Assembly: GCF_014217255.1 (NCBI RefSeq)
Contig: NZ_CP059404.1
Span: 620,001 to 684,000 of the forward strand
Source: Corynebacterium incognita
GTDB lineage: Bacteria; Actinomycetota; Actinomycetes; Mycobacteriales; Mycobacteriaceae
Length of the DNA: 64,000 nucleotides
Direction: 5' to 3'
The position numbers and the translations under genes are program-made. Below the pieces are notes generated by a model. It had not been told where the DNA came from. It did no database searches and saw only the letters and a program-made list of their open reading frames with translations. Below, in pieces: positions 63,974-64,000 of this stretch; within the stretch, counting starts at the first letter, position 1; every line of letters begins with the position of its first letter.

Positions 63974-64000
63974 TTAGACCAAGCGATCTCCGGTGTCAGC
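63974..64000 (-). CDS. 3' end of an unidentified minus-strand gene (runs off window)
   Basis: The last 27 bases read ADTGDRLV then TAA on the minus strand. The terminator-like hairpin that follows supports a real gene end, but eight residues are too few to identify it. Confidence 0.35.
   Translation of the reverse strand, partial: ADTGDRLV

Noticed and set aside
1..64000. tRNA or rRNA genes, insertion sequences, prophage genes
   Set aside because: No TTCGA-loop plus acceptor pairing, rRNA core sequence, transposase motif or phage structural gene was found in the gaps by eye. Small ncRNAs cannot be excluded.

Overview
The window looks like chromosome from a high-GC Corynebacterium. The protein families, the high-GC codon use and above all the gene order point there: aecD-brnQ-luciferase-like, lepA ... 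rpsT, holA-comEC-comEA-degV-rsfS-nadD, proA-2-hydroxyacid dehydrogenase-proB-obg-rpmA-rplU-rne-ndk, DUF4233-folC-valS, and clpX all follow the order I recall from C. glutamicum. Many genes also show the corynebacterial leaderless layout, in which a TANNNT -10 hexamer lies 6-9 nt before the start codon. No tRNA, rRNA, CRISPR array, insertion sequence or prophage was recognised.

Layout. 1-4.7 kb: end of an ABC exporter, aecD (C-S lyase), brnQ (branched-chain amino acid carrier) and a flavin monooxygenase. 5.1-10.9 kb: a GntR/UTRA regulator and a four-gene peptide/nickel-type ABC importer. 10.9-11.5 kb: a decay zone with tiny ORFs and a YedE-TusA remnant. 11.5-21.7 kb: a BCCT osmolyte carrier, a NarL-type two-component system, a CPBP protease, an M20 amidohydrolase, lepA and a FUSC membrane protein. 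21.7-26.8 kb: an orphan PemK/MazF-like protein, then a three-gene poly-gamma-glutamate type operon (gamma-glutamyltransferase/CapD-like, CapB, and a CapC with two tandem copies of the domain). 27.0-32.6 kb: rpsT, then a restriction-modification island with an MmeI-like fused enzyme interrupted by an amber codon, followed by a Dam-type methylase and a PD-(D/E)XK nuclease.

32.6-51 kb: housekeeping genes mainly on the minus strand (LysE exporter, ankyrin protein, holA, comEC, a frameshifted comEA, degV, phosphatase, rsfS, nadD, cutinase, proA, dehydrogenase, proB, obg, rpmA, rplU, rne). 51-57.4 kb: a rearranged segment with two ndk plus small-membrane-protein modules, a metallophosphatase, and a scar made of the tail of DUF4233 joined to the tail of a second phosphatase. 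57.4-64 kb: folC, valS, a TetR regulator, clpX and the extreme 3' end of another gene.

The most unusual content is the capsule-polymer operon with the duplicated CapC, the broken but recently intact MmeI-like enzyme, and the ndk duplication, whose coding copies are about 97% identical while the neighbouring paralogues have diverged. All function calls come from reading motifs and from recalled family knowledge; no database search was run.
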